Positions 32,253 through 45,552 of a stretch of DNA of 64,000 bases are shown here, one piece after another. Position 1 is the first letter of the stretch. Every line of letters starts with the position of its first letter. The position numbers and the translations under genes are program-made. The notes under the pieces were generated by a model that worked only from the letters and a program-made list of their open reading frames with translations, searched no databases and was not told the DNA's origin. This stretch comes from Hemibagrus wyckioides (Eukaryota; Chordata; Actinopteri; Siluriformes; Bagridae): assembly GCF_019097595.1 (NCBI RefSeq), contig NC_080726.1, forward strand, positions 12,603,705 to 12,667,704, read 5' to 3'.

Positions 32253-35200
32253 ATGGACTTTAAAGGTGATATTCATTCAAACGGAGCTCCCAAATCTGGC
32301 CAAGATAATCTTTTAAAGAAAGATACTATGGCTACCCCAGAGGCAAGAAGTTTTGACATAAAAGTTGGTAACCCCATGGATAAACTTGATGCGAAAAAAG
32401 AAGGTAAGCAAAAACCACACAGCAAAATCTTTTCAGTCATTCTACAAGTCATACAGAAAGTATGAAAATTTTACCAAAACCTTATATTAGGAAAACTTTA
32501 TTGACTAAAAGCATTTATATTCAATTTAACAATATCAATAATGAATAATATCCCATTCTGTGTGTACTGTGTCTGACCATAAAATCTGAGCCTGTGAAAT
32601 AATTTACTTACAAGAAAAAACCTGAACTATTCACTTAGAGCTAGCCCGACTCATGTTCTTTATCTGTGATATACCTGACACAGACAGTGTGCAGCTGAGC
32701 ACTGAGATGGTCACAGCTGCTTGTGTAATCATAAAAATGGGCCCATGCTCTTTTCCTGTCTCCGCATTTTAGCTCTGACTGCCTTTCTCATTATAACTGA
32801 TCAGGAGTATGGATGGCCCTGGACTATTTTAGGCTTGTTTCTCCCTGCCGACATTGACTGGGCAAACGTTAAATCATGCTGTCAAGCACAATTCATGAAG
32901 ATAACCATCAGATTGGGCCTAAAATATCAGTCTCATTCAGCCAAAGTGATTAAGCTTGATGAACAGAGATTATGTGTATGCCACAGCAAAAGTGAAATGG
33001 TTATATTTTCATTCTCTGTACTCTTTCAGACCCCAGCTTCATTTCTGGATTGTCTGTAGGGCAGATTGGGAGTCAGTGCCAAGGTTCTCTGGGAGAAAAG
33101 GGCTTTGGTCAGATCTCTAACACTGACATGTTTGGTAAGGCCACCTGCTGCATTCCTACAAATCATTGCAGAAAATTATGAACAAAATATGATGCTAAAA
33201 AGTCATAATTAATGAATGTATTAATTACTGAAATTATAATTTTAGAAATCATAAAAAATTATATTGATATTCTAGTTATTTATGAAAATATAAATGGCAG
33301 TTCATCACAGGGAACCATACACACGTTCACACAATCATCCACACTTACCAATCGTCCTACTGTGTATGTTTTTTAAGGGATGGGAGAAAACCCTAAATAA
33401 ACCTATATAGACATGGGACAAGCATGCACAGAATCTCTGCACAGACAGACCTTGAGCTCAGGTTCAAACTGGAACTGTGAGGTGGCAATGCTACCCACTA
33501 CACCAGAATTCTGTCCTGAAAATAAAGACTGAAAACAGTCTGTCCCCTACATGTACCCTATAGGTAGCAAAACATTTATCAACACAATTTTCATTACATT
33601 TTGTAATAATGAATGATAATGAGGCTGCACCCCAGCCTCACACCAACTTTGCATGGTGTTCCTGGCATAGGATCTTGATTCACTGTGACACTGACCGGGA
33701 TAAAGTAGTAACACAAAATTAATTAGTGAATAATGATATGTAAGAAAATTTGAGATTTTCTGTATTTCTTAATATGTCATATATGTCATACTTAATATGC
33801 CTGGCAAAAGGCTACAGTTTATCTATCATATAATAGTCACATATTAATTGAGATATTTGTTGCCCACTGGGAACTGTGAATTCACATATTTGGATTCTTG
33901 TTTAGATATCCAATATCTTGGCTAAAAAGAACTACAATATCTCATAAGAAGCAGAGTAGTGGTTGTGTCCAGAAAATAACGAATAACTGGAATTCATAGC
34001 TACTATCCATGTGGCATATTTTTCCTATTGTGCTCTGCAGGTTTCCCCCAGCAAGGAATGAATACAACTGCTAATATGAATGTGGGTCTGGCCCCCATTC
34101 AGTCCACTAAACCTCCCACCATGGCTGAATCTCAGAAGACATCTATCTTACATGCTAATGAACCACCAAAACCTTTCCTGGCCCCCAGTAAACCATCTGA
34201 TACAAGCACTCACAATATCTTGGACAAACCTGCAGGTAAATTTAAACTCTTAAGTAACTTAAGTATCTACCACAATGCAGACCAGTGCAGGTAAGATAGA
34301 CTTTCAGCATTAACTAATCATTTTCACTGAAATTCATTCATAAGTCACTATAACTTTTAAAATATCTGTGATAGTATTAACTAATATTTGTGGTTATTAT
34401 TTCACTTGAGAATGGCTAGAAAAATGACTAGATTGACTCTATTAAGAACAACAGAGTCACAATATTATATTGCATTTAGATTTTCACCATTTATTATTTT
34501 CACTATTTTCATCCATCATCTAGTATACAAAATGTTCCTAAATGTTTTATGAGCTCATAATTTTTCCTTTAAATTGCAAACGTAAAAAAAATTAAGATAT
34601 TAAAAACAAAATGAACAAACAAATAATGATGACAAATAATAATATGCATAATTGCTATATTATACCGTATTTACAACCTTTCCTGTAATATACAGTATCT
34701 ACATTCAAGTAAATAAGTTTAGCATCTTTCATGGCATTTCTACAAGCATTCTTGATAAAACCCACAAAAAAATCTGCAAAGAAATTTACCAGTTGGGTGT
34801 ATGAAGAAAAATGTGTATAGAAGCAAAATGAGCACACTCTCAATGTAAATATTCTGGACATATAATGTGTTTTAATAAACCTGAAAGTCACTTCAGGGAT
34901 GGTGAATGTATGTGCAAATTGATCCCACAGTAAGGCAGATATTAAATTTACAGAATCCTGTTTCTGACTGTTGAAGACCAAATTATTCTATTCACTAAGC
35001 ATTAAGCATGAGAACGTTGTGGTGCAAGAGCTCCTGAGTTCAAATCCTGACAATGCCACAGCCATCTGTCGCTGGGAGCCAAGAGAGCAAATTGGCTATT
35101 CTCTCTCTGTGAGAGAGATTGCACACTGTCTCTAACTTGTCCATCACAGTGACACTTGACACTCGTGGGCATCATGTAACCGAATCATCATATGTGTTCT

Positions 35201-38200
35201 CAAAAACGTTGGCCTAATCTTGCTACTAAAATTTGTTTCATTTTATATTCACTGAACATCCACTGATGACGTTTCCACAGAGCCTTTGAAAACCCCACTA
35301 ATTTCATACGTCTCATCACCTTTATTTGCCTAGATACTAACATCCAGCTTTGATGCTGAAATCTAAACTCTTTTCTTATTGTACTGTTCTAATCAGCTGA
35401 TCTATAACATTTCTTTTTTATTTAGTTGCAAATGTTGGATGGATATGCCATTTAATTTGTCTTGTTATGATGTTAGGGGCTTGTGGTAAATATCACCAAT
35501 ACATTGTTTCTTTGGCTTTTATATTCTAGGGTTATGTATTGGTCATGTGTTTTGATTCCAACTGTTCACAAATTATTTGCATGGTAAAAAAAAAAAATGA
35601 CACTTGCTCTTCCTCTTTGTAAAATCAAGAGTTATGCTCCTGGACAGGTCAGGCCATGCACACCCATTCTCCCAGCCAGGCAGAGCAGAGTCCCTCAGAA
35701 CTTTTGGGTTACCAAGGGGGTCTACATAAAGATGCCACATCAGATGAAGGGTCTAATGAGGCTATACAGCAGAAGAGGAAAAAATGTGAAACTAGTGAAG
35801 AGGCATGTGGTCTCCTGGAAAGCCTCAGATCTCCTGAGAAAACCCAATCAAAAAGCTCTAACCAAGAAGACGATGGTGATGGCGAGACCTGGAAGAGCGA
35901 AATTCGAGAGTGGGGTGGTGGACGGATCCAGGCAAAGAAAAGTAAGAGCAGAATGAAGCTCCCTGAGGAGTGGGCCAATTTACCAAATACAGGTAGCCCC
36001 TCTCTTCCTCCTGACCCAAATACCGCAATGGACATAGACAAGGAAATGCTTGATCCTGATACCCATGAGGCCAAAGACCCACCTAGTACTTTGGTTGAAC
36101 AAGAGAGTTCACTACCTTCTTTTTCAACTATGCATCAGTCGGCTATCCCGGCAACAATAAGTCAGGCGAATACCATATTACTGTCTAACAGCCCTGACCT
36201 ATCCAAAAGCAATCAAGTCTTGACCCCAAATCTTACATCTGGCCATGAAACTACTGCACATACCATCTCTAGCCCACATGCAGACACCAAAACCTTCCAG
36301 AACAATTCATCTGTAAGTGATCCTTCCTCATCTGGCCCTTCCAGCACTGTAGTAAGCCAAAATTCTGCAGATCCTGCTTCCCTCACTTCTCAAACAAAGC
36401 ATCAGGATCCACCACTGGCAAAGTCCCACCAAGGTTGGTGAAGAATATATGGAGATGATTTCCTTAGTGCATGGCTCCATGAAGTGGGCCCTCTTCTGTT
36501 TAACTACTTGACTTGATAGGAATACCACAGCTATTCAAGTAACTTATTGCAAATCATATCCTTGAAAGTTGGATTAAAGTTGAATTGCAACAATACCTCC
36601 AGTATTAAATTAACCCTGTAAACTCCCAAGATATTTTTTATCTGGTTCAGATATTCCCCATTCTTGTAACTGCATACATTTTTCTTCTGTAGTTAATGAA
36701 TAATCTGCAGTAGTTATGCAGATTAATATGTATGATTTAGATTTAGATGATTGATTTAGATCCAGATATCAGTATTGGGGTTAATTAAATACTGGGGATT
36801 AATCTTTTTTTTTCTTTTCTTTTTTTTTTTTGGATATAACTCCCTGCTAACATCAATCAAAAATCTCTCCTAAAGCACCAAGTCAGTTTTTCTTGCCAAG
36901 TTGTATTATTGGGAGTTCAGCCTCTATTCTTCTGTAGTCGTTTTAACTATAAGGACACTGTAAGTGTCAACTAATCACCTACCACACAAGTCTATCTACA
37001 GTTATCAGTAACGCAAATCTGATTTACACAGTTGTTGTTTTACTGGGCGTATGTAGAATTGCTAAGTCAGTAGAAGTCACTAGCCAACATGATGGACAAA
37101 ACATTATTATTATCTAATAAATGCAGCTTCATTTTAGCTACCATTAACTACTCGATATTCACCTCATCAACTTCTAAAATATCAGATGCCAGAATGTCAG
37201 AGGGCAACTAAAAGTACATTTGGAAAACATTTTAAATCACATTTAATATTAGTTTAATATTTAATATAATTCTGTATATGTGTCCTTGGCTAGCTAGCAA
37301 CATAATTCTTTGGAGTTGGGTTTGAATGTAGTGCTCGGTTATGACGTTATTATAAATGACTCACCTGATAACCAAGAATGAGACCTTGCTATTGAAATAT
37401 GACTCATTTATCATGGGAAAGAATTAGAGGAGATAATACAATATTGGATAATATTTGGACCCAGCAAGAGTCTAACTCCAGAAAATTCTAGCATTACTAT
37501 GTCCAGTCCAAATTACATGCTGTTTCAGAAAGCTAGAAAAAATGGAAAATTAAATGGAATGTTCATGTGTGAATGACATGAATAACATCCAGTGACTAAC
37601 TAGTGATTTTCACATTTGTGACCAATTAAAGAACAAATTAAATAACTACTATATTTAGGTGACACCTAAGATGAAGCAGTCTTCTGGAAGTCTTTCTAAA
37701 GCAGACTCTGGAGCTTTGAATTTAATTACTCATGAACTGAAAGGCTAAACTCCCTGTGATGCATCAGGGAAAAGGACAGTGCTGCATGAGAGCTATTTGA
37801 ATTCAGTGACCAAAGTGTGAATGTTATTGCTGTCGATTTATACAGAAAATGTTTCTGGGTAAATTTGTGACTTATAATCCTCATTTGCTGATTTTTCCTG
37901 CATGTAATGAAATGCCAGTACTGTCATAACACAGACTGCTGTTCATTGCATCATATAAGCCTTTTCTCTGGATAACAGCAAACTCTTTTTCTTGCAGCTT
38001 TCCCTAAAGTGTGTCATTTATTTTGTGTGGCTCGCATGAGCTGTTTAATGCCGTATATTTTATTTTGTGCTGCTCCTCCAAAGACAAAATATTTACAACA
38101 GATCCATCTGTTAATAATGATATCTTGTTTTCTCTTTATTGTCTCTTTATGGTTTACATGGCTTCATGAAAAACAGGTAAGACATTCTCACAGTGTGGTT

Positions 38201-41200
38201 TATTGATTATTATAGCTCCTCCCAGAATGTAGCACCATATGTTCACCGTAAACTATAAATATGTTTGGCTGAATTAGTGGGAATGCAAGATTTATGAAAT
38301 TAATGTCACCAAGGTTCATTTGCTCTTGAAGGTTTATAATGTCGTTGAATTATGCTGCTCAAATAACACAATAGACCCGGGGTAATAGCACGTTTGAGAT
38401 TTGGCACAGTTGTCAGTAGAAAGAGAGATCACATAAATATATATGGGACAAGAGGGCTCAGGTGTGCCGTGTTAGTTATTGCCCCTCTAGCTCATCCCCC
38501 AAACATCCAGCATAGACCCATGCTAAAACATCTGCTACATGAGTGATGTCATTTAACTGATAAGAAATTGTAGATTTATTTCATCAGTTTGGCAGACAGA
38601 AAAGACACACTGTGATCTGTTTTTATACTCTGATTTAGCATGGAATTTGGCACTGTTAAGACGACATGTTAATTTTTAAATAACAGTGTATTTGTGTGAG
38701 ACACTACCTCCCTGGTCCTGACATGAGAGACAAAGGTCTTAACAGAGGAAATATGTAGATGTAAGCTAGTAAATACATTCACACGACATTTTCTGATCAA
38801 GTTTTTTGTCTTTCTGAAGTGAAAGAAGAAACAATTGCCAAAGAAAAGACAGAGAAAATTGATGCTTCACCTAAGACTGATATTTTGGACACGCTTGTAA
38901 AAGCAGACAAGCCTGAAAACACAGAGAAGATGGACAACCAGAAAGTGGACAATAGGCAGGCAGAGAAACAGGACTCTCAAACTGAGAAAAATGGAAAAGT
39001 TGAGAAAGTGGGTAATGTTGAAGAGACAAAAAAGGAAGTAAAGGAGGAGAAGAAGAATGGCAGTGAAAAAGTGGATAAGACAGTCAAGAATGAGAAGAAT
39101 GTGAAGGCTGCCAAAGAGACCAGCAAACCCACTGCAGCCAATGGAACTAAAGATTTGATCAGTCCTGATAAGGTTAAGGTATGTCTAAAAGAAAGACCTA
39201 AACCTATACGTCTTTGTGTGGATGTGGTCAATGTTTGATATGACAATTTCGTAATCATTGTTATATAAGAAAAAAGCTTGAGAAGTTCAAGTAAATTATT
39301 TTCATGACTTATTAAACAGTTTTGATATTAAGATACTCTTTTTATTCACAATGTTTACATGCAGTCAAATAAACAAAACTCTGCAAAACCAAGCTCACAT
39401 TCCACTGGAGAAAATGCTGGTGCCCTCAACTCCAGTTCAACAAATAAAAAAGGCCCTGCGGCCAAGAAAACATCTCCAACTGGCACCAAGAAGCCTCCTG
39501 GCATCACTTCTTCCCATGATGCAAAGGTGAGGTCTCTTTTGTGTTGGTTATGAAAAACATTCTCAGCTAGAAGTAATAATATGTTACATATTATTGGAAA
39601 AAAGTATAAATTTGTAAAACCATGTAGTCTAAATATATTGTTATTACATGGTTATTGAAAGAATGCTCAGCTGCCAAGGTATATTTTTTATTTTAGACCT
39701 CGGAAAACAGCACTCCAACCCAGAGGAAGCCTCCAGTTCCAAAGTTTAATGGGGCATCAGCTCCAAAAGGCTCTTCTGGCACCAAGACCAGCAGCTCCTC
39801 AGGTAGGATTTGGAAAAGAAAGAAAATAAATAAATATGTAAATCAAAAATATAAATAAATAAATAAATAAATATTGTTTAATAATTTATAATGAAATAAT
39901 TTGTGGATAATATCTAGTTTCAATAATTAAACTAGAATGTCATATTTTATTATATATTATTTATTTATTAAATATTTATTATATACTATTATCAATATTC
40001 TAATGACTACTAGCTTTCTTATTAGTTCAATGATAAATGCATTAATTCCCTTGTGGTTTGTGTACTTTTTGCTATGCTTTTAAATAATCTTTCTTTGTTT
40101 TCTGCCAATCATCTAATTAAAGCTAAACCCCTAAAGAAGACTCCTGCAAATGCAGCCAGTACACCAGCTACTGATGGGACTTCAGCCCCTCGGCCCTCCC
40201 GTATCACCAAACCTCCTGTGCCCAAGCAGGTACCCCTGCCAAAGAAACCCCCAGTGCCACGAGCACCACGCAGTGCACGAGTTCCTAACACATCTCTGCC
40301 GGATCTAAAGAATGTGTCCTCAAAGATTGGCTCCACAGATAACATGAAGTACCAGCCTGGTGGAGGCAAGGTACAGTAGTCTAGGGGAAGGATACATGTA
40401 ATATTTAGAGCAATTTCAATTATTTCATGCCAAACATAAAATAATTATTTTCAAATGTAAAAAAAATAGATATATTAAAAAAAACTCTGTTTGTAAAGGT
40501 TCAAATTGTTCACAAAAAACTGGACTTCAGCCACATCACCTCTCGCTGTGGCTCCAAGGACAACATCAAGCATGTCCCTGGAGGAGGAAACGTAAGTTTT
40601 AACATCCCACTTGCTATATTCTGTCAACTCACTTGCAAGAATTTCTTGACCTTAGTAATATACTTTTCTATCTTTCATTTATTCTCAACCTAGACAGAAC
40701 CATATCATGCTAAAGTCATAATTTGTGTCTACATGTGTATGTGCCACAAGAACATAATAGTTTTCAACTATATTGAATATAGTAATAATATACTGAACAG
40801 GTAATATAAAACAATTACCAGAAGTCATTATCTCAAACTTTTTACTTTAAATACTAAATATGAAGTTTGAAAGGAGTTCCCCAAGAAGCTTCAGAATCTC
40901 AGGGGAATAGAAATAAGACTTTTTTTAAAGATCTCTTTGGGCTAATATTGTCCTGCTCTTTCAAGCCAATTCTGAAATATCTGTGGACAATAATTTAGAG
41001 GTCAGTTTTCACATTGTAATTTTGAGGTCAAGGGACTTCTGGTGGATTCTGTAGTATGACAGAGAACTAAATGCCCTTTTGCTAATTATTTTCAGGTTCA
41101 GATTCTGACTAAAAAAGTCGATTTAAGCAAAGTGACCTCAAAATGTGGCTCCAAGGACAACATTAACCACAAGCCAGGTAAGTGACTGATTCACATGATG

Positions 41201-42208
41201 ATGAATATATGTATATTTCTTCCCTTAACCACTAATCCCTAATAGGTGGTGGTAATACAAAGCTTGAGTCTCAGAAAAGCAAGTCCAAAACAGGATCAAT
41301 GGACAGTGTGGGACAAGAGCCAGGAGGTGACCACGCTGAGGTAATGACAGTCTATCACTTGTGATGTTTTTATTGAAAATTAATAAGGATCTTATCTGTT
41401 TAAAGAGTCTTTTAATCAATAAACTAAAGTGCATGTGTAAGAGTAGGTAAAAATAACACACTAACAATTTCCCTTTTCGAAATATAAACAAATTTACCTG
41501 GGGGATTAAATCAAAAGCACTTTCGTATGTCACTCTGGATAAGCATGTCTGCAAAATGCTGTAAATTTAAATGTAAATCTGAAAGACACAATAAAGTAGG
41601 CAGTTAGTAAGGTTAATATGTTTCCAGGTGGTAGGGGTTCAACAGAAATCTGAAGGAAGCCCCCCTGCTCCTGCAAACCCACCCATTCAGACCAATGGAG
41701 AGATGAAGGAGAAGGGTGTAAATGAGAGCTCTCCTGTACCCCCACCTGCACCCTCTGAAGGACAGGGAGTCTGGAATTCTCAAAGTCAAGCCAAACACAT
41801 CCCTGCCATCAGTAAGTTCACTCCAGCGCCATTGATTGTTCTGTGACATCTCATTATCTATGTGCACTCCACTTAAAACATTTTAATGACATTTTTATAA
41901 CTATCAAGGGTCCAAGCACTGCATTTGATTGTTAAGACTACCATCTTAATACTCAGCTAAAATGTAAAAGTATTCAAACAGACATCATTTCACCAACATG
42001 CCAGAAACTTTTGGTGGGCAAATTGTGTTTTGACTAAACACTACTACGAAAATTTCCCCCCAGAAAAGACATAGTAATGCCACATACATTTTATTTACAA
42101 CATTCTTTCAAGAATGTCTCACATTTCCATTTTATTAATGTATGTTCATTTGTATGAACAAGACCAACGATTAACTACCTCATGTCATTTTTTACCTCCG
42201 CAGACTGA
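32253..42208 (+). CDS. map4l: MAP2/MAP4/tau-family microtubule-associated protein, MAP4-like
   Basis: Binds and stabilises microtubules through C-terminal repeats. Coding exons: 32253-32403, 33030-33134, 34041-34235, 35648-36433, 38820-39178, 39365-39526, 39697-39802, 40123-40370, 40499-40591, 41096-41177, 41246-41340, 41628-41811 and 42204-42208. All phases agree; about 856 residues. The long N-terminal projection is low complexity and Ser/Pro/Lys/Glu-rich. Then follow a proline-rich region ([17 protein letters not shown]) and repeats R1 ([16 protein letters not shown]), R2 ([15 protein letters not shown]), R3 ([14 protein letters not shown]) and a shrunken R4. [20 protein letters not shown] and TKLESQK are closer to MAP4 than to tau or MAP2, and the usual tau C-terminus (SNVSSTGSI) is absent. 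The symbol is a best guess. ATG context (ACAATGG) is good. The acceptor of the 786-bp exon could instead be at 35630. Confidence 0.82.
33290..33735 (+). repeat. Old interspersed repeat (fish SINE/LINE-like)
   Basis: Shows CATACACACGTTCACACAAT, GGGATGGGAGAAAACCC, GCATGCACAGAATCTCTGCA and GAGCTCAGGTTCAAACTGGA, with a tail near 33700 (GACACTGACCGGGATAAAG). These match a very common teleost interspersed repeat. The copy is degenerate. Confidence 0.6.
34990..35180 (+). repeat. SINE-like repeat fragment in map4l intron
   Basis: GAGCTCCTGAGTTCAAATCC is a degenerate B-box-like block. It is followed by GCTGGGAGCCAAGAGAGCAA ATTGGC and a CTCTCTCTGTGAGAG tract, as in fish tRNA-derived SINEs. Confidence 0.6.
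35648..36433 (+). CDS. map4l: Large projection-domain exon of map4l
   Basis: A 786-bp open exon encodes a low-complexity Ser/Thr/Pro/Asn-rich stretch (for example [17 protein letters not shown]) with no folded domain I can recognise. Size and position recall the large, alternatively spliced projection exons of tau (4A) and MAP2 (exon 9). The donor (CAAG then GTTGGT) is weak, which fits regulated inclusion. Two in-phase acceptors are possible, 35628/29 and 35646/47; they differ by six codons. Confidence 0.7.
38820..39178 (+). CDS. map4l: Lys/Glu-rich charged exon of map4l
   Basis: 359 bp encoding 119 residues made mostly of K, E, D, N and T, for example [12 protein letters not shown] and [14 protein letters not shown]. 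The imperfect EKxxK periodicity resembles charged projection regions of MAP4-type proteins. Acceptor CTGAAG at 38819 and donor AAG|GTATG at 39178. It joins in phase to the exons on both sides. Confidence 0.75.
40123..41340 (+). CDS. map4l: Microtubule-binding repeat exons of map4l
   Basis: Exon 40123-40370 ends in R1 ([19 protein letters not shown]) after a basic proline-rich flank. 40499-40591 is R2 exactly (31 residues, VQIVHKK to PGGGN). 41096-41177 plus the first bases of 41246-41340 make R3 (VQILTKK to KPGGG). The rest of 41246-41340 is a contracted R4 (TKLESQK, then [14 protein letters not shown]) lacking part of the usual LNFKEKAQ segment. One repeat per exon matches the family gene structure. 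R2 and R3 each carry the conserved cysteine. Confidence 0.9.
41517..41578 (+). repeat. SINE tail fragment in map4l intron
   Basis: GTCACTCTGGATAAGCATGT CTGCAAAATGCTGTAAAT is the typical 3' tail of teleost tRNA-SINEs. A similar piece (TCACTTTGGATAAAAGCATG TACTAAATG) lies at 22920-22965, just after kcnh6 exon 8. Confidence 0.6.
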
Positions 42209-45200
42209 ATCCCACAGGCTGAGCTTCCAAGAGGAGCTTAAACAAAACCGTGGCACCAGTATCATCTCCTGGTCCCTTCCTGAGTGGCAGCCACCTTTCA
42301 CCCACAATGCATTTGCAGTGTTTCTCTGAGGTCCAGTCTCCTCCCTCTCAACCTAGCCTGTTGCACATAGTAGCTAGGGAATGGGCTTGAAACCAGCACA
42401 CTAGCAGAACAAAAGCCGAACCTTTTAACATATCGCCTTTATATCGCCGTTATGTCACACCATTATCAACTACTTCTCTCTTTTTTGATCATCTTCTTTG
42501 TTTCTTCAGATACACACAGATTGGATCTCAATTCAAGGCTTCGGCAGGGTTTCAGAGCCAGCTTGGTTTCAGTGTGCAGTGCTGAGCGGAAGCCACATTA
42601 GCCTCATACTGCTAACTATATAGAAGCATGCACTTATTCGTTCCTTGCCATTTCACAAGTGAAGTACAAGGGTCAAAATAATCAATAATAATTACGGCAT
42701 CCAGAGGAGGAATCGTAAAATAAGAATGATGCCTTGCCCAAAAAGTCAATTAACAAAAAAAATATATATATATGGCAGAAATATATAAAATGATATATGA
42801 ATATAAATCTACCAGACTAAAATTAGAATATATAAACAGCCTAGGTTTACAGTGAGCCAGTATGATTTTAAGGTTGCCCATTGCCCAATGGAAATTCCCA
42901 TTCAGACACTAAGGAGCCTGTATTGTACCTGTGTAAGTTTGCCAGACCAAATGTTTATCCCATCCAAAATGAGGAAATCACACCACTCAACTGTTGGACC
43001 AGTGAGACAGTTGCAATTTTACTGTAATGTGTTTGCATAGATTATTTTAATAGCTGTCAAACCATTATTTTAGGCCAACATTTGTGGAAAAGTAGTATGC
43101 AGGATCTCTAAACACAAGGACAAATACCTTTCGAACATGAACATATTTACTGTAGTGCAATTCCCTTGAAGAGAAAGATCACACAGGGTGGCAACTGAAA
43201 CCTGAGCTGAGGCACGACATTATCAAACAAAGGGAAATACTTTAATAGCGCAAAATGAGAATACACAATCATTACTTCCTCTGTTGTGGTCAGAGATCTA
43301 CCTTAATTTAAGTGCAAAATCTGACCAACGGTGCACAGGGAATATTTGAATATATTTCATTTTAATATCAAAAGCCCAACATTTATTTTACACAGTGTAG
43401 TTATAAGGTAAAGACATGAACTAGTGAACTCTTCAATGAAAGCCTTTTTTAAAATTGGACACAATATGTTAAGAAGCACAATATAGAGTTAACTGACATT
43501 TGGGAGAAAGACCATGCCTGACACGTTACCATAATCCTTGTAACTTCCCCTTGGTGACAATACTTCCACACCAACCACCTCCCTGTCTCCTCCCTACTTT
43601 TTAGAAACCCCTACCCAACAGTGGGCCTGGCTGTCTAGAGCAAAGCAGAATCACAAGTTCTCACAGTTCTCCCCACTTTCACACTCAATCTCCATGTCAC
43701 TTAGTTGAGGGCGTGGTCTGCACTCACAAAATTTAACATGTGATTATAAAAATCTCTGTCTTCAAAGTGCGTAGTATACTTTATCCGGATACAGTGTAAA
43801 CATCTAACAAAATTAATCAGGCAAGTTCATGTGAATTCTACTTGAATGTTTAGGCTTTGCACAGAGGATTCACTAAGATATGTGTATTATCTAATGTTTG
43901 TGTCTGAAAGCCTGTGGATATAATCAGCAACATTAATATTCAGTACTATGTGTACATGCCTTTGTGCCTAGTGTGTGTGAACAGTGTGTGAACAGTGTGC
44001 AATGGTCACATGTATTCATGCATGCAGCCATGCTGTCTTACTTTATGAATGATCTCATGCATAATGCCTAGTCAAAGACACCTCAACAACACATACACAA
44101 AAATCAGTTCGTATATAGTTCTACTGGCTGGTAAAAAATAAAAATAAAATGAAAAAAAATATTATTATTTACCATTTATGTACACTATACAGCATTTTGG
44201 TATTTACAGAAGAGAATAGTTGTGCAATTTTTCTGTTGTTGGGGTGACAAGTTAAAGGATTGCATTACCACTAGAAGGCTGCAGAAGGCGCAAGGCAGTG
44301 TATTGTACTGGATATGTTTATTAGATACGACAAGACAATCCATTTTCTGGTATTTTGTAGTGTGTTTTGTAGATCAGCATGCTTAGCAAACGTAAATAGC
44401 AATAATTCGTGTGCATCAGATGAACATTCATCTCAATTTTTCTTTAATATGCTACATTCAGAACAGAAAAACAAACCCCCATATATTTAAAATAAGATCA
44501 TTTATGCAGCTAAAACCCTGCAAGACAAAATTCAACACATGTACTAGAATAACATACATCCTGCTCCTGCTCTATTCGTGAAGCACTATTCTATCATACT
44601 TGATGTCACATTAGTTTGTAGACAGTTTCATGTTACTAATGCTCTTCTTATTCAGTCCTGAAAGCACAACAGAACAGAGCAAGGCACAGTATTACGACAA
44701 GTGACGAGTTAAACATTATTTCATAAATATTCTGTGTAAACTTTGATCAAGTTGTATTTGAATCTGTTACAAAAACTTGAGCTTTGCTTTAGTTTAAGAA
44801 ATCAGGCATGATCATGATCTGTGTAAATGTTTGATGCATTTTGAGATATTTCCTGTCCGTTTATTAGCTCCTCTTTAAATGATTGGGTGTAATTTATTTA
44901 GCTGTACCTATTTTGCCGTTTTACCAACAATAACCGAACAAACCCACAAATTCCCATTGTGATTGAGGTCAGACGCAGATGTATCCTAAAGCAGTCAGTT
45001 TGTGACATGAAGCCCATAATTGGGATCCTGTTTTCAAATATATTCATCCATGTGCACCACTTATTCATACTATCCCATGCTATTGGTAATTGAGATCAAA
45101 TATTTCCACAATCCAAGAGTAATGATGTTCATTTGTGGCAGGTGATTCAGACAAATAGGATATTGCTATAAGGACCAAACGTTTTTTTTTTTAAGTATAG

Positions 45201-45501
45201 CACAGCACCGAGTTCTAGTTTATCCACCCCCCAGCCTTTGGACAGCAAACTTCCTTTGTAATTTATTGTTTTGTGTTCCAAGTTATGCATGCTGGGGTTT
45301 CTTTTGTTGAATGAATTGTGTTGTGTTTAGTAAACGCTAATTTCAGTGTTTTAACCGGGATGTCAGAAGAATATTTCCTAACATCTTGCGCGTGAAGCAG
45401 AATGTGCCGTAGGCCTACAGATTGTTGTCTGATTGTTTAAAATACATTTGTGTGGAGGTGAGGTGCAGTTCTGAAATGGATAACCTTAAACATTATACAG
45501 C

Positions 45502-45552
<51 letters not shown>

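Noticed and set aside
35709..36074. 121-codon minus-strand open frame within the large map4l exon
   Set aside because: Antisense shadow of a Ser/Pro-rich coding exon.
38009..38206. 65-codon plus-strand frame followed by a good donor (CAGGTAAG at about 38174)
   Set aside because: Considered as a cassette exon of map4l, but its hydrophobic composition ([17 protein letters not shown]) does not fit the protein and neighbouring exons already join in phase.
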